Assembly: GCA_019400425.1 (NCBI GenBank)
Contig: JAFREE010000071.1
Span: 58,050 to 122,049, forward strand
From: Hymenochaete sp. R1
Taxonomy: Eukaryota > Basidiomycota > Agaricomycetes > Hymenochaetales > Hymenochaetaceae
DNA length: 64,000 bases
Reading direction: 5' to 3'
Positions 48,701 through 62,300 of this stretch are shown piece after piece (position 1 is the first letter of the stretch; the number at the start of each line of letters is the position of its first letter). The position numbers were made by a program, and so were the translations under genes. A model generated the notes under the pieces. The model had not been told where the DNA came from, did no database searches, and saw only the letters and a list, made by a program, of their open reading frames with translations.

Positions 48701-51687
48701 ATGAGCTAGAACTTGGTGCTTGAAAGATCCCAGGCGCTGAGGGAGCAGGAGTCGGAAGACGAATGCTACTGCTTCTCGAGGAAGACGCAGACGTGGCGGG
48801 AGAAGAAGAAGCAATTGGCGTTGGCTCAGACGAGGACGCCAAAACAGGAATAGGTCGAGAGGGAACTGGAGCTGATGCTTCACGACCGAATGCGTACTCA
48901 GCCTTAGTGCTATCCCGGTCACCTTCACGGCTGCCTTCCTCGTCGAATGCATCGTCGTCGCTAACACTTGCATCGTCGTCTGATTGTTGTTCTTGAACAG
49001 TCAAAGTTTCCATCTTTGCCTCCCATTCTTGTCGAACTTTCTCGGAGTACCTGATGGTATTTTGCATACGCACGACGTTGTCCATTTTCGTCCGCATAAG
49101 TCGCTCTGCATCGTTGATAAGCCTCGTCATCGCCGGGTCTTCTGTCGATGGTTTAATCCATGATCGGATCTGAGTAATCTTCCTATCTGAACTAGGTGAG
49201 ACCAACCGCTGGCGCTCGATAGGTTCTTTCGCCTCATCTTCCCTAAGCGATGGGAGCGAAACTTCGTATGCAACAAGAAGAATGTCATCAAGCTGTTCCA
49301 GAAGACGCCGCTGCATCCGCTTCAGGCTCATTCGCTGCATTTTGGAGACCAACGGCGGTCTGAAAAGGTGAAGAGCTCCTGATCCCGAAGAAGTAGAAGG
49401 AACGAGGATAGGCATGCCTCGATATTCTGGGATACCGTTGGAGGAAGGTTTGTCTATAGCAAGGCGAAGATCACGAATAGTGCTGCGTAACTCAGCAATG
49501 GATTCATTGCATTCTCCGATGTCGGCTTCGAACTTGTGAACATCGTTGCAGGTCTCGTTGTGCTTCTCGAAAAACCAATCCGGGATGTTGTTTTCGCAGA
49601 TACGACACAGGATGACGTTCTGAGTCAAATTCGTTGCCAGCTCAGCTTCCTCATCACTGTATTCCTCTTCCTCGTCTGACGCCGGAACAGTGCCCGAATC
49701 AGGGATGGGAACGCTTGCCGGATCGAAGGCTACAGGACCTACAGGCTTCCAGACCCACATTGTGTGCGAAGGCTGCGCATCCACGGGATCAATCATAAGC
49801 ATGCCTTTACCTTCCATCTCGCGATAGAGTACGCCTCGGTTAGGGGAGTCGGAGTCTTCCATTTGTATTTTGAAGCGAACCTCAATGGTCTGGGAGTCAT
49901 CGGCGAGGAGCTGCTCCGTTGCATTTCGGAAGACATTCTGGTCTACGGGAGCCAAAATGTAAGATAGTTTAGTTCCAGTAACTTCTTGGGGATCGGAGCT
50001 AAATTTGCGTCAGCTTGGAGTGCAGACAGGTCATTGAATGGCATACCCGACGACTAATGACCATGCGTAATTGATCCAAAGGAGATGGTCCCCATCAAGA
50101 CTTAATTCAATGACAATATTCTGGTTTTGTGCCTGTTCCGCTTGGAGGCGTAGACGTTCAGTGGCAAGTACTCTGGCCGATTCAGTCGTATCTTTCACTT
50201 TCTTGTCCGACCGAACGAAGTCCGACTCCCTCGGCAAAGTCGCGGAGGGCCTCCTGGATTCTTCGCGCGGATGAGCAGGTTGACTCAGTGTTCGCGATAA
50301 ACGTTGGCGAGGATCCTCCTCTGGGTTTAGAGTTAAATGCTTCATTGTATCCGATATTTGACCAAGGGAGGACGTTGGAGTTGGCGCGGGTGTTGGAGCA
50401 TGTTCGTCGGCGGGCTTCAATAGGAAGGCAAATGGTTCCCCTTCCTCTTCATTGTCCTCATCATCAAAGTTCCAGAACTGTTTCTCGGCCTCCCACCATT
50501 CGACGACACGGCTAAGGCTCGCAACCGCAAGGAGCACTTGCACGTACCAGTTACGACCATGCCAATCGGGATGCTCATCCCAAGCCTTGCCGATCTGCTG
50601 TACTCTTTGGACAAGCTGAGAGCAAAGCTTCGGCTGCGCAGTCAGTTTCGAGATCGACATTTCAGTAATGTCGGTAGCGACCCCAATAATTTCGTAGAGG
50701 GTTGTCATGATGGGATCCACAGGATCGTCAACGAGAATGCGTGACGCACGGCGGTTGGGGCTTCGAGATACCGGATGATCGGAAACATCAGTTCGTGAAG
50801 AGCTGGGAAGGGGTGAGCGTGACCGCGAAGTCGAGCGCGAGCTCTGTCCGGAACGTGACGTCCGCAAGGGGATGTGAATGGCACGCGACAAGCGACGGGA
50901 GGCTCGACTAGCCTGAGATGACCAACTGTTGGAAGCATTTACATTTGCCGCAGATTTACGAGGACTCGGTGCATCCGCGGGAGCCGCGAGGGCGGATGTT
51001 GATGAACTCGCCTGCGCGGCTCCCTTATCCTTGGATAGGGTACTCTGACGCTGTAAAGAGGCTGAACTAGATGAAACAGATGCTGCAATAACGCCCGGTG
51101 ATGAGGCCCAGCGTGTCAGTCCAAGAGCCTGATGTCCGTCGAGAGGAGACGCACGTTGTCGCGAGTGACGACCTTCAGCATCGACATCGCACCCAACGTC
51201 GGAGTTGGCATCGTCGGCACTTTGAACGCGGTGTTCAGGGAGACTGGGAGTGACTGCGGTGGAGTCGCGAGCACGTTCAATATCTGATTCTGTTGCGAGG
51301 GAAACACGCGTCAGAAATAGTTTGATAAGGAGAAGACAAACGGGAGGTGAGGTCTGCTAGCGGAAATGATACAGAAAAAGAAATATTTGCGAGCGACTCA
51401 CGATCGACGTCTCCCTCCCTCAGCCTCTCCTCGAAGAAGACGGTGATGGCATTGGTAACTCTTTGAAGGTCCTTATCACATTCCTGCTTGGCCGATTTGA
51501 GGCGGCGGGTGACATGGCGCTTTATGAACGGCATAGAGACTGTGTTTGCACCTGAGAGGGAACCTGAGCCCGAGACCGAACCATTGCCGCCTGTGCTTGA
51601 TTGAGTCGGGATAGGTGGCAACACCGAGTCTGGTTGGAAGACGAGGGGGCTCGGGGGTTGTCTGCGAGGAGGGAGGGGGTCAGACAT
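45730..51687 (-). CDS. rim15: Rim15-type AGC protein kinase with PAS and receiver domains
   Basis: The start at 51687 ([20 protein letters not shown]) leads to a conserved N-terminal helix region ([20 protein letters not shown]). Next come a Ser/Arg-rich linker and a PAS-like domain around [20 protein letters not shown] and [21 protein letters not shown] zinc-binding [20 protein letters not shown] lies before a coiled coil. The kinase starts [20 protein letters not shown], has [13 protein letters not shown], an HRDLKPDN loop split by an intron, DFGLSRIG, a roughly 140-residue Ser-rich insert, and GTPDYLAPE: the split activation segment of the Rim15/Greatwall group. The C-terminal receiver has [42 protein letters not shown] and LSKPVQ. 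Family role: quiescence and nutrient response, acting on endosulfine under Sch9/TORC1 and PKA control. Confidence 0.94.
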
Positions 51688-52108
51688 CTGCAAGGTCGTG
51701 GGATGGTGTGATGTGAGAGAAGAGAAGGACGAGGGGAAGCAGGGTGGGCTACGCCCGTTGAAAGACTGAGCAGACTTCCAGAGTACAGAGTCGCAATCAA
51801 ACCGCAATCATAGCCGAGAGGAAGAGAAAATAGAGGAATGAAGAGAAAAGAGGGGGAAGAAGTGGAGGATGAAGAGGAGGAGGAGGGAGAAGGGAGAGGC
51901 GACGGACGGCTGAGCTCAGAGCTAGAGCAACTCAAGGCGGATCTACTACTCAATTAATACATTCACTGCTCCTTCCTAATCGGGACTCAACTACTAATCG
52001 CTAATGACTTGGCTCACATTCCCACGACTACTTTCTAGGGTCTCTCTTTCAATCCCAATCATCGTGCTAAGTCCTTTTTCCTTACGCCGTCTACAACCTT
52101 CAGACGCC
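51688..52108. promoter_or_regulatory. Divergent promoter of rim15 and mitochondrial bS18m
   Basis: 421 bp between start codons. On the rim15 side the plus strand is a long purine tract (GAGGAAGAAG-type, about 51815-51905). This is a pyrimidine-rich 5' leader or promoter on the rim15 coding strand. No specific factor site is claimed. Confidence 0.5.
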
Positions 52109-52767
52109 ATGTCCCTTCTTTCGCCTTTACGACGTTGTCTCTGCTCTTCAGCTCATCCGCGCCTTCCAGCGACAAGGACTTATCCAATCTCTTCAAAGCA
52201 AGCAAGCAATGACAATCTGCTCGAGGAAACAGATCCGGTCAAACGAAAGATGGAGTTGACACAGTTCATGGACTCCATGGCGGCTCAGTCACGTACGCCG
52301 CTTTTCCCCGCCTTAATTTCAACATCTCATCTCGTTTCTTAGCAGCTGCGACGGAAGATCCTTTTAGATACAAGGCGCAGAGCGTATGTGTTCCTTTTCA
52401 TGTCCTACTCTTCTCGTCACGCCCTGATTGGTTTATACTCCGCCTTTAGATCATCCGTCCAGTGGACTTCCATCGGGAAACCCGTACTCGTGCCACTCTC
52501 GCACGACGAAAGCGTCCTCAGACTTTATACGGTGCTGAGTCCCGCCATCGTGACGTGTTCCGTCAACTTGGCATCGATCCACGTAATGAAGCCGACAACC
52601 GTAATTTGATGTCTGGATACATGAACGGCCTCGGTCGCATCATGAATCGCTCTCAGACTGGACTCTCTCATCGTAGTCAGCGGCTTATGGGCAAGGCCAT
52701 CAAGCGCTCAAAAATGATGGGTGTCATCCCCATCCTCAGTAATACTGGTAGACCCTTGAGGCGGTAG
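52109..52767 (+). CDS. Mitochondrial small-subunit ribosomal protein bS18m
   Basis: Three exons. The N-terminus, MSLLSPLRRCLCSSAHPRLP, is Arg-rich without acids and fits a mitochondrial presequence. After introns near 52290 and 52384 the protein gives ATEDPFRYKAQS, then IIRPVDFHRETRTRATLARR, then KRPQTLYGAESRHRDVFRQL. It ends with the S18-like basic core GLSHRSQRLMGKAIKRSKMM, then GVIPILSN and a stop at 52765. The RAIKRARxMGLIP pattern typical of bS18 is recognisable. It acts on the platform of the mitochondrial 28S/37S-type subunit. Confidence 0.88.
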
Positions 52768-53161
52768 AGGGAAGGGCATGCGAAGGTACGAGCCTTTTCC
52801 AATCCCTAATGTCCGAAAAACTGGAAATTTCTCACTCGTCGATGCTATTGGTTACAGTTCGAGTAGTTCTTATCATAAGCTATAGTTCATTGGCTCGGCC
52901 GATGTTAATGGCGTGTGACATGGGTGGGCTAAGAATCGTACGAAGTCTGCTCTTCGATACCATTTAATTCAGACATCATGCGCTTTTGGAGCACCTAAGA
53001 TGTTCAATGAATACATACGTGTACTGCCCATGGCCGAATGGTAATTTACATGTCGCATGTCGTCTCAACCGGAAGCTCTCCAGGTCTCGGAACGGGGAAA
53101 TGCATACATTACATGAATTGCTCAGATGACCTCAAAGCCAATACAGAAATCGAAAAGTCCA
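52768..53161. other. Convergent intergenic region between bS18m and rpn11
   Basis: 394 bp holding the two 3' UTRs. No reading frame, repeat or RNA structure stands out by eye. Confidence 0.4.
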
Positions 53162-54366
<1,205 letters not shown>

Positions 54367-54625
54367 GGCTAGCCCGAAAGTATATTAAAAGATAGATAAA
54401 GCTTGAGGGACGTCGGAGAGAGTGGTAGAGCTGTAACTGAAACTGAACTTCAGCGAAGGTGGTCTTTGGCTTAGACGCGTAAGACTCTCGAGTACGCGTC
54501 GCGCAATGTCGATCCTGTAATTAGGTAACCGAGAATGGGCTGAAATCTCAGTGCACCAAACACAGCATCGCTCTCAGGCTTAGGTTCACCCAACGAAACT
54601 TTAGAAGGGTTCTACCAGTGCTGGT
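54367..54625. promoter_or_regulatory. Divergent promoter of rpn11 and the orphan gene
   Basis: 259 bp between start codons. I looked for the yeast proteasome control element GGTGGCAAA and found only a partial match (GGTGGTCTTTGG near 54460), which is not enough to claim regulation by an Rpn4-like factor. Confidence 0.4.
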
Positions 54626-56425
54626 ATGTCCAGCGAACTCTCCGATGCCCTGAATCCGTATTATTGTACACAAGACTCGAGGAGAAGGCACAGCGCAGGC
54701 TTCAGCAGCGCGTCCGTCTCACCTACTTACGATTCACATTCTGTTCCGCCTTCAGCAACGTTCGAATACTCCCACCAAAACGCACTCTTGACTTTGCCTT
54801 TTACTGCGGGCCAGTCGAACGAACTTCAAAATGTTATTTCTCCATCGCTTTTCTCAACAAACTCGCCGCTGAGCGCATACAATTCCTCTGCAGCAGAATG
54901 TCAAAAAGAGTATGTATTTTCCTTCTTCATTATGATTGCGTTTGCATAGTTCATTCCGTTCTACCTTATTTCGAAGGGCCTCGCACTCGGTCGCGGAACA
55001 AATCCGACTTCTAAAGGGACTCACTCAATCCATTGCATCTTACAAATCTATTGTCGAAAGCGAGAAGCGGAGAAGGCTTACATGGGAACAAGAGCGCGAA
55101 GCAGTCCATTTCGTACGTCAGGCGCAACTCGAGTCTCAAATCTCCGAGCTGCGGAAGGAATTGGATACTTTGAAAAATCAACCAACGAGCGTCACCCCTA
55201 ACGACAATGTCATTTCTCCGACTCTTTCGACTCAATCGACCCTCGTTTCTCCCGTATCTCAATTTGCGTCGTCCTTTCAAGTCGACCCTGACGTCAAAAT
55301 GCCAGAATCCTCGAAGTATGAGTTCGTTCAGGGCTCTTCAGCTTCCAACGTAGAAGTGCTACCTGCAGATGAGACAACCCCGTCATGCGCAGGCTCAGCT
55401 GACCGCAGTCCAAGTGTTGAGCCAGTAAAGCCTCGGTCGCAGCGGACCGGGCGCCCCCAAACTATTCACGTTGGTCCTTTTTTTCATACTTATGAAGCTT
55501 CTCGAATTCTAATTGATAATAATGCAGTCTGCTATGCGGTCCCATATTTTATTTTGCATGAACATTGACTGCGACAAAGAGCTTCCTCCCACCCACGACG
55601 AGTCTACCACCCTGAATGATTCCGAGCCTGTGCGCTTCGTTTGGGAGACTACGACGAAGAAGAGTATACACAACAGCAAAATGAAAGCAAGGGTTGTGTC
55701 GGATATGATAAAAAACAAGGAGCTTTACCCCGGTGTTCCGCGCCAAGAATTCATGAAGACGAAGCTCAACAGCGTGTTCGAACAATCTTTTACGACGCTG
55801 CGACAAAAGTATGTCACTCAGTCTGGTGTGAGAAAGACGAAGGCTATCAAGGACCATACCGATAGCAAGTTTCAAAAGGCTAGGCGCGTGAGCCGGAAGA
55901 AAACGGTATGTGTCAACCTATATTCTATAGTCGGTCTGGTGTAACTTTTCACAGAAATTATCAAGGCGGGAAGTTACGCGTAATTCCATGCGAGAATACT
56001 CTTCTCCTACATTTGACGCCGCTATGAAGATAGACTGCATGTCCTCCGAGGAGTCAGAACAAGAAGACGTCACAGTCCAAACCGAAGATTCTTCCTCTGG
56101 TAAACAAACGATCCTCCGTTGTCGGTACCCACCGTGGAGATCCCTTCGTCTGCATTACTTTTACCGAACGCTTGACGTGCAGGAGGCATCGGTGCGTACA
56201 ACGCAGCCACGGCGCGGTGTGGGGCGGAAGACGCGTGTGGAAGGCGAAGCGAAACCGACTGACATTCCACCGCCAGACGGTGTGAAGCGGTGGATGGTCA
56301 GTAAGCAGTGGCTGCGGACTCATCCCAAGAACGCAGAACAGTTGGATCGCGAGAATGGAATGGTCATGGGTGTGGATGTAGAGGTGTTGGAGCGGCTTGG
56401 GGAAGAAAGCAGTGACGAAAGGTAG
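54626..56425 (+). CDS. Orphan agaricomycete protein with coiled coil and conserved C-terminal block
   Basis: Four exons. The Ser-rich N-terminus (MSSELSDALNPYYCTQDSRR) is followed by a coiled coil (EAVHFVRQAQLESQISELRK, then ELDTLKN). An intron at about 55470-55515 skips an AT-rich stretch and rejoins at SAMRSHILFCMNIDCDKELP. The most conserved part follows: VVSDMIKNKELYPGVPRQEF, then NSVFEQSFTTLRQKYVTQSG, then KARRVSRKKTKLSRREVTRN. The end has LRCRYPPWRSLRLHYFYRTL, RGVGRKTRVEG and PPPDGVKRWMVSKQWLRTHP. The stop is at 56423. This block layout recurs, to my knowledge, in many agaricomycete proteins with no assigned function. Basic patches and MSSEES acidic motifs would suit a nuclear protein, but that is only an impression. 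Confidence 0.75.
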
Positions 56426-57070
56426 TGGCGAAAGGTAGTGGTCATAAAAAGCAAGCGCGAACGCAACAACGATGCTTCCTCCTCTAATTTACCATAGGCC
56501 ATGATTAATGTTGAACGAATGAGTAATCAGTCAATTGCGAAATGTAGTCTCACAAAGGTCTCTTTCACTTCCCACCAATCGCCGCTGGACGTTGCCGCGC
56601 TTGCGCTGAAACTGAAAGTCGACTGACTTGAAAACAAGCTTAAGAATAGTGATATCAAACCACGAGACAATGCGATCGAAGTCGGAAACGTCCATACGGA
56701 ATAAATTGTGTCCCGTCTCACATTTTATCAGATATAGATAATCTTACAAACTCGTCCGACTCGCGTGCCCTGTTCGACGTCGGCTCCGTATCCAACAAAC
56801 TGCGGCGACTGCATGGGAAGCCTATCCTCGTCGAAATCAGCGCCTTAAGATTACACACGGCCTCCGATTCGTCGCTCGGCCATCCAGCCATGATCATCAC
56901 TTTAAAATGAAACCTTCACCAACTCCTTTTCTCACCATTCTCATCCGTCAAACAGCCTTGTCTTACTCAGCCATAAATATTAGCAACGCAACGTCCGCCG
57001 ACTAACTATCCTGACTGACGGTGCCCGGCCCACTACCCCTGCGACTTGAAAAAGAAGCTGCTGAGTGTGT
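56426..57070. other. Intergenic with possible small minus-strand gene
   Basis: Holds the 3' UTR of the orphan gene and the promoter of the Apd1-like gene. On the minus strand, ATG near 56894 opens MAGWPSDESEAVCNLKALIS and onward. A GTAAGA donor near 56748 and CAAG acceptor near 56630 would extend it by about 30 residues, for roughly 80 residues in total. The composition is not obviously random, but I recognise no family. Confidence 0.3.
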
Positions 57071-58539
57071 ATGGTCCTGCATTTTGCCAGAAAGGTTGTT
57101 GCGGCCGTGCGTGGAATGGACCCTACAGACCCGACCGCCTTGGACGAGCTCTCCGCTGCGGGCGTGCCAGTGTCAGACTCGCCGTGCCGTTCATGTGCGG
57201 ATCCGTGCGACGAAGGTGAGGGGTGGAGTCGAACATTACTTTTCTTCGTCTTGAATGTTCGAGATTAGTTGATCTCAATGGTTTTGGTACGTTTGTAGGC
57301 CATGAAGACTACGGACGTAAATTCGACGTGGACATGGAAAGCGAGATGCGAGGAGCGTTGAAGCCTTACTTCCGTCTGGCAAGTCCCTCCTCGGGCACTG
57401 GCATAATAATCCATAGAGCGTTGCTTACCCCTTCCCTCACAGGCGCTCATCTCAACAGGCGTAGCAGATTGGGCACGCGAAGTAACAGACGTATCCAACT
57501 CCCTCGCCCACTACCTCTCCTCCCTCCCCACCCCCAAATCCACAAAATCGAAATCCCATCTCAACACCAGCACCCCACTGACACCAACCCCAACAGGCGT
57601 CTACGCATCCTCCTCGTCCACCCGCCTCTCCGTCCTCAACGGCTCCCACACCTCGCACGCCGACGACCCCAGCACGCACGAGACGGTACTCGTGTTGCCG
57701 GACTATGTCGCCGTGACGAACGTTCCCCGGAGCTTGGACGGCGCGAAGGCGCTGTATGCACACGCGCTAGATCCTGCGCTGGTGAGAGCGGGAACGAGGG
57801 CGGAACTAGGTGAAGGGAAGTCTGTACCGGAGGTTGGGAGGGAGATGAGGACTTGGACGTTGCCGTATAGCTGTCTCATCATGCTCTGTGCGTGTGTCCC
57901 AATCTTCAACTATCTCCCCAAACGCGCAGCTAGCTAGCATCCACGACTAACCGCCGCGTACAATATATAATAATATTATTAATATCGATGCAGGCTCCCA
58001 CAAAAAACGCGACAACCGCTGCCACATCGCTGCCCAAAAGCTCGAAGCAGACTTCACGAGCCACCTCTCCGCCCGAGGCTGGTCCGTCGCCCACGACCTC
58101 CCAGACCTCGCCTCCGAGTCCCCCCACCCCGCGTTGGAGACCCTACCCGAGCCCGAACACGAGCGCGCAGAAGCGGCAGAGGCGCAGCTCAAGGCGCTCT
58201 CGCTTTCGGAGGCGGAAGGAGCGGCGGGACGGAGTCAGAGCCGGAGCGCGCTGATTTTGAAGAACTCGCATATCGGGGGACACAAGTTCGCGGGGAACGT
58301 CATCGTAAGCCTTTCCCTTTCCCTTTCCTCCCTTTCCCTCTCCCTCCACGACACTCCTAACCACACCACCCCAGATCTACTTCCCCTCCGGCGCCAGCGT
58401 CTGGTACGGACGCGTCACGCCCCATGAAGTCCCCACCATCGTCGAGCAGACCCTGATAGAAGGCAAGGTTCTCCCCCCGCTGCTTCGGGGCGGTATGGAT
58501 ATCGCCCGTCCGGGGTGTGCGTCGCTGCTTGACTGGTGA
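57071..58539 (+). CDS. Apd1/Aim32-like thioredoxin-fold 2Fe-2S protein (sucrase/ferredoxin-like)
   Basis: The start at 57071 gives MVLHFARKVVAAVRGMDPTD, then GVPVSDSPCRSCADPCDEG, then HEDYGRKFDVDMESEMRGAL. The intron near 57380-57443 begins with GC (GCAAGT) rather than GT. Next, LISTGVADWAREVTDVSNSL, LVLPDYVAVTNVPRSLDGAK and MRTWTLPYSCLIMLCSHKKR, then DNRCHIAAQKLEADFTSHLS. The C-terminus has SHIGGHKFAGNVIIYFPSGA and SVWYGRVTPHEVPTIVEQTL, ending LLRGGMDIARPGCASLLDW. The Cys pair in CSHKKRDNRC and the HxxxH in HIGGH match the two-Cys, two-His cluster ligands of Apd1-type proteins. These bind a 2Fe-2S cluster and are linked to redox tolerance in yeast. Cytosolic or mitochondrial location is not settled here. 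Confidence 0.85.
58310..58328 (+). repeat. Short CCCTTT repeat in last intron of the Apd1-like gene
   Basis: Three tandem CCCTTT-type units followed by more CT-rich sequence. It lies inside the intron between NVI and IYFPSG and acts as its pyrimidine tract. Confidence 0.7.
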
Positions 58540-59354
58540 TGGTGTTGCGCGTTTCCAAACGGCGTGTGTGCTGACGTTGCTGTTGCTGTTGAGGGACCTT
58601 CTAGTACAGGATTTACACTGCTTTTGTATCTATTTATTTTAATAGACTATTGGATCTCGAACATCCATGCAAACCTCCAACGCTAAGAAAAGCCCATATA
58701 ATCAATCGGTCGGGCACGAAGACGATAAAAGAATAAGAGCGTGAACCGTTATCTTCTTGCAAAATAGTCTAATTACACAATATACATCGACAAGCCAGGC
58801 ATTGCACTCAAACAACGAAAAGAAAGAAAAAAAGACATCGCATCAGGAAAGCTTTTCTTCCACGTTCCAACGTAAGGAAACGTCGAACGCACTTCCACCC
58901 CACGAGCGACCAGTGCGTTTCATACTTGTACACAGCGAATGATTCAAACCAAAGGGAAAAACGACAGTTGAACACGAAGGGAAATGAGCGTGAACACCGA
59001 CACGCTGAACGTTCATGTTTTGGTTCTTTTCCCCTCTGAAATTAATGGAGAGAACTGGAGGAAAGTAAGGAGGAAGAAGGAATATGAATATGCGACAAGG
59101 GGGCGGCGGGGAGAGGGTTGTTTGCCTAGGTCCGAGACTCAGACGATTGGAATGAATGCACGATACGGAATGTATGAATGGAGAAGAGAATATAGGGAAA
59201 TAGACATGACGCAAGAACGAAAAAGCAAAACGAGACGAGACGAGACCACGAGGAGAGAAGAAAAAAAAAATCAAATGCAAGCAAGGACGAAGCCAAAGGC
59301 CCAAAGTCAATGCGAAGAGACATACCAGGAGAACGTGCCGGATCGAGGATTGCA
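58540..59354. other. Convergent intergenic region between Apd1-like gene and sch9
   Basis: 815 bp. It probably comprises the 3' UTRs of both genes; A-rich and purine-rich on the plus strand (58820-58835 and 59215-59275). Frames through it on either strand are low complexity and match no family I know. Confidence 0.45.
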
Positions 59355-62300
59355 TTAAAAGTCAGTATAGCCCCCATTCACGATTCGTCCAGAGGGCCGG
59401 TCATCCTCGAACTCGCCGTCCGAGTTGGGCTCAAGTCTATCGTCTAACGCGTCCTCGTCCACCTCCCCATCACCCTTCTCGAACCGTGCCTCGTGGAAGC
59501 TCTCGCCCGAGAACGAGAACCCACGGAAGTTCTCCTGCACCGAGTTACTGATCGGACTCCCCTGCGGGTCGTTTCTCCGTTTCTTCGATGAATTGATGTC
59601 GACACCCGCCTTGTTGGCGGTGTTATCACTATCAATGGTCGTGCTTGCGCTCGTCGAGGAAGAACCAGAGCCGGTCCCAGACTCCGGTATCGAGGGCGAA
59701 GGAAGGGCGGAATTGGTGTTGCTCTTCTCCGACCCCAAAGGTCCGTTCGGAGTGTGCATCAGCGTCGATGTTAAACTTTGCGAGACCCAATCTTCGCTCG
59801 GGTCGCTCTCGTCGAACAAGTCGATACCGACATCCTTGAGGTCCGTGGAAGTGAATTCAGGGTCAAAGCATGAAGTTGACTCATCCGACTCTACTGCAGG
59901 AATAAAAGGTGGGGTCACCTGCTTCGCAGCAAGTGCGACCCAGTCGATGCATTTGAAGAATGGATGCTCCTTCAGCTCTTCGGCATCGCGTTGCGCACCA
60001 AGACGATGTTTTGGATTCCTGTTGAGCAACTGATGTATACCACATCAATATCCGAACGTCAGAGGCTGAAACAGTGCAACAAAATACTCACGCCTTTGAC
60101 GAACTGCTTTCCATCCTCTCCGATGACGTTCTTAGGGAACCGGATCTTACCGAAACAGATATTCTTGTACATCTGTTGCGTATCCTCCGCATAGAAGGGA
60201 CTCCAGCCACAGCACATCTCGAACAGGAGTACGCCAAGGGACCAAAAGTCGACCAGCTTCGAGTATCCGTGGTCGTCGAGCAATACTTCTGGCGCGAGAT
60301 ACTCCGTCGTCCCACAGAAGGTGTTCGTGAGTTGATCAGCCTTGAGATCCGGCTTCGAAAGACCGAAATCACATAATGCAACGTGACCGGTGGCGTCCAA
60401 CAAGATGTTCTCAGGTTTCAAGTCTCTGATGGGATCCGAATCATTAATATTCCGACTATCGGGATTAAGAGAAAGAGAGAGAAAGGAACGCACCTGTACA
60501 CAATATTGTATTTGTGAAGATGTTCCAGTGCCAATACAAGCTCGGCAATGTAGAAACGTGCTCTTTCCTCACTGAACTTGGTTTCCTTCTGCAGGTGCCA
60601 GAATAGCTCGCCTCCGCTCTTAAAGTCCGTGACCAAGTATAGGTCAGAATCCGTCTGGAAGCTGAACTTGAGGCCGACCAGGAACGGGGAATTCAAACTT
60701 TGCTGCAGGATCTTTCGCTCCCCTATCGTGTGGGCGATTTCCTTTTTAGCGATGATCTCCTTTTTCGAAAGGACCTTCATCGCAAAGATCCGCCGAGTGT
60801 CTTTCTTCCTGACCTGGAAGACGCGTCCGAACGTTCCGCGGCCGATCAGTTTAAGGAATTCAAAGTCGCGCGGCGTCAGCGCGCGCTTTGTCTATATTGG
60901 GAACCCAAAGAGGGGGAAGTTCGAACATGAGCCCAGGGCCGCTGCGCACAAAAAAAGGGACTTGACGCGGGAATTTCCCCACGCACCTTGTAATGCTCGT
61001 AAGTGGTCTGGATGCGCATCTCTCCAGTGATCACCTCGTTCTCATGGGGCAATAACCTGCGGATATCGGATAGCAACGAGGTCAGATAAGGCGCTTCTTT
61101 CCCATCGGGAAACACGAAATAGAAATTGATCGCGGGGCATCCGGCCGGGACTTGCGGAACGTGGCCAAGGAAAGAAAGACCGGAAGAGGGCGAAGTGGAG
61201 ACGAAGACAAATGTATGTGTGGGGAATAGGGACGAGGGAGGGGATGACCGAGAATAAAACCACACTCACTTGTACCATTGGTCAACAGTGTGATCGTGTT
61301 TGAGCACAGGCTTGATCTCTACCATACCCAGGAAAATTTGTTCCTCCTCCGCACGGTCATAGACATTGAGCGTGATGAAGGTTTGGTCAGAAGTTACGTC
61401 GCTGAATGACGGTAATGAAAAAAAGAAAGTCAGCGCAAAGTTTTGGGGAAAGCAAAGTCGAACGTCGTCGATTTGCGAGGACGGTGGCTTTCACCATTGC
61501 GCAAAATAAAACTACGTACAAAGACACTTCGTGCTTCCAGACCGGGTTATGAGCAGACAGATTGCTTCCTAGGGTAGCTCCATTTGCATTCCCATTAGCG
61601 CCATTGAAGTATGACGGTGCGAGCGTCGAGTGACCGGAGGAAACGCTGGATTGGGGTGACGTGTTTGCGCTGCTGCCCGCTGAGCGTTTCGCATGCTCGA
61701 TCGCACGAGAGTTTATGGCGCCGAGGGCACTTATGGCAGTCGACGAAGGTGTTCGAGAGTGAGAATTGAGCGTGGTTGCAACTCCGCGCGCTTCTTTCTC
61801 CTGTTCGTGTATCGGATCACGCGATACGAACTCGTTCTGCTCAAACTGCACGACGACGTAAGGTCTGGCGTAAACGCTTTTGATGTTGAGACCGCGAGCT
61901 TGGATAAGTTTGACATGAAGTTGGCCGCGCGATACGGAGCTGGAGCCGGTGGAAGAAGCGGACGAGGAAGCGGACGAGGGCGAAGGAGTGACTACGAGAG
62001 GGAGAGAGGGCGGTTTGAGTTTTGTCAAAGACGGGGTGGGCGGTGTCTGTGACGCTGGGGGAGCATTTGTATTTGGAGAGTGGGGAGACGGGGAGTTATG
62101 GAGAGCCATTTTGTTAGGAACATGAAGGTTGAGAGAAAGGTTGGAAGCAGAGATCGCCGATGCAAAGTCTGGTTGCGCGTGGCTAATGACTGGTGGCGCG
62201 ACTCCGACGGCTAAGGGGGTGGTGTCTCCTCCCAGACTGGACTGGCTCTGGCTGGTGCTGGCTGTAGACGATGACCTCGATCTCGCATTGAGAAGATGAT

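Noticed and set aside
45730..51687. Treating the separate kinase and receiver frames as two genes
   Set aside because: Splice junctions join them in frame, and Rim15 proteins have exactly this PAS-kinase-receiver order.
54440..54475. GGTGGTCTTTGG as a proteasome control element for rpn11
   Set aside because: It matches only about six of nine positions of GGTGGCAAA, and Rpn4-type control is not established in basidiomycetes.
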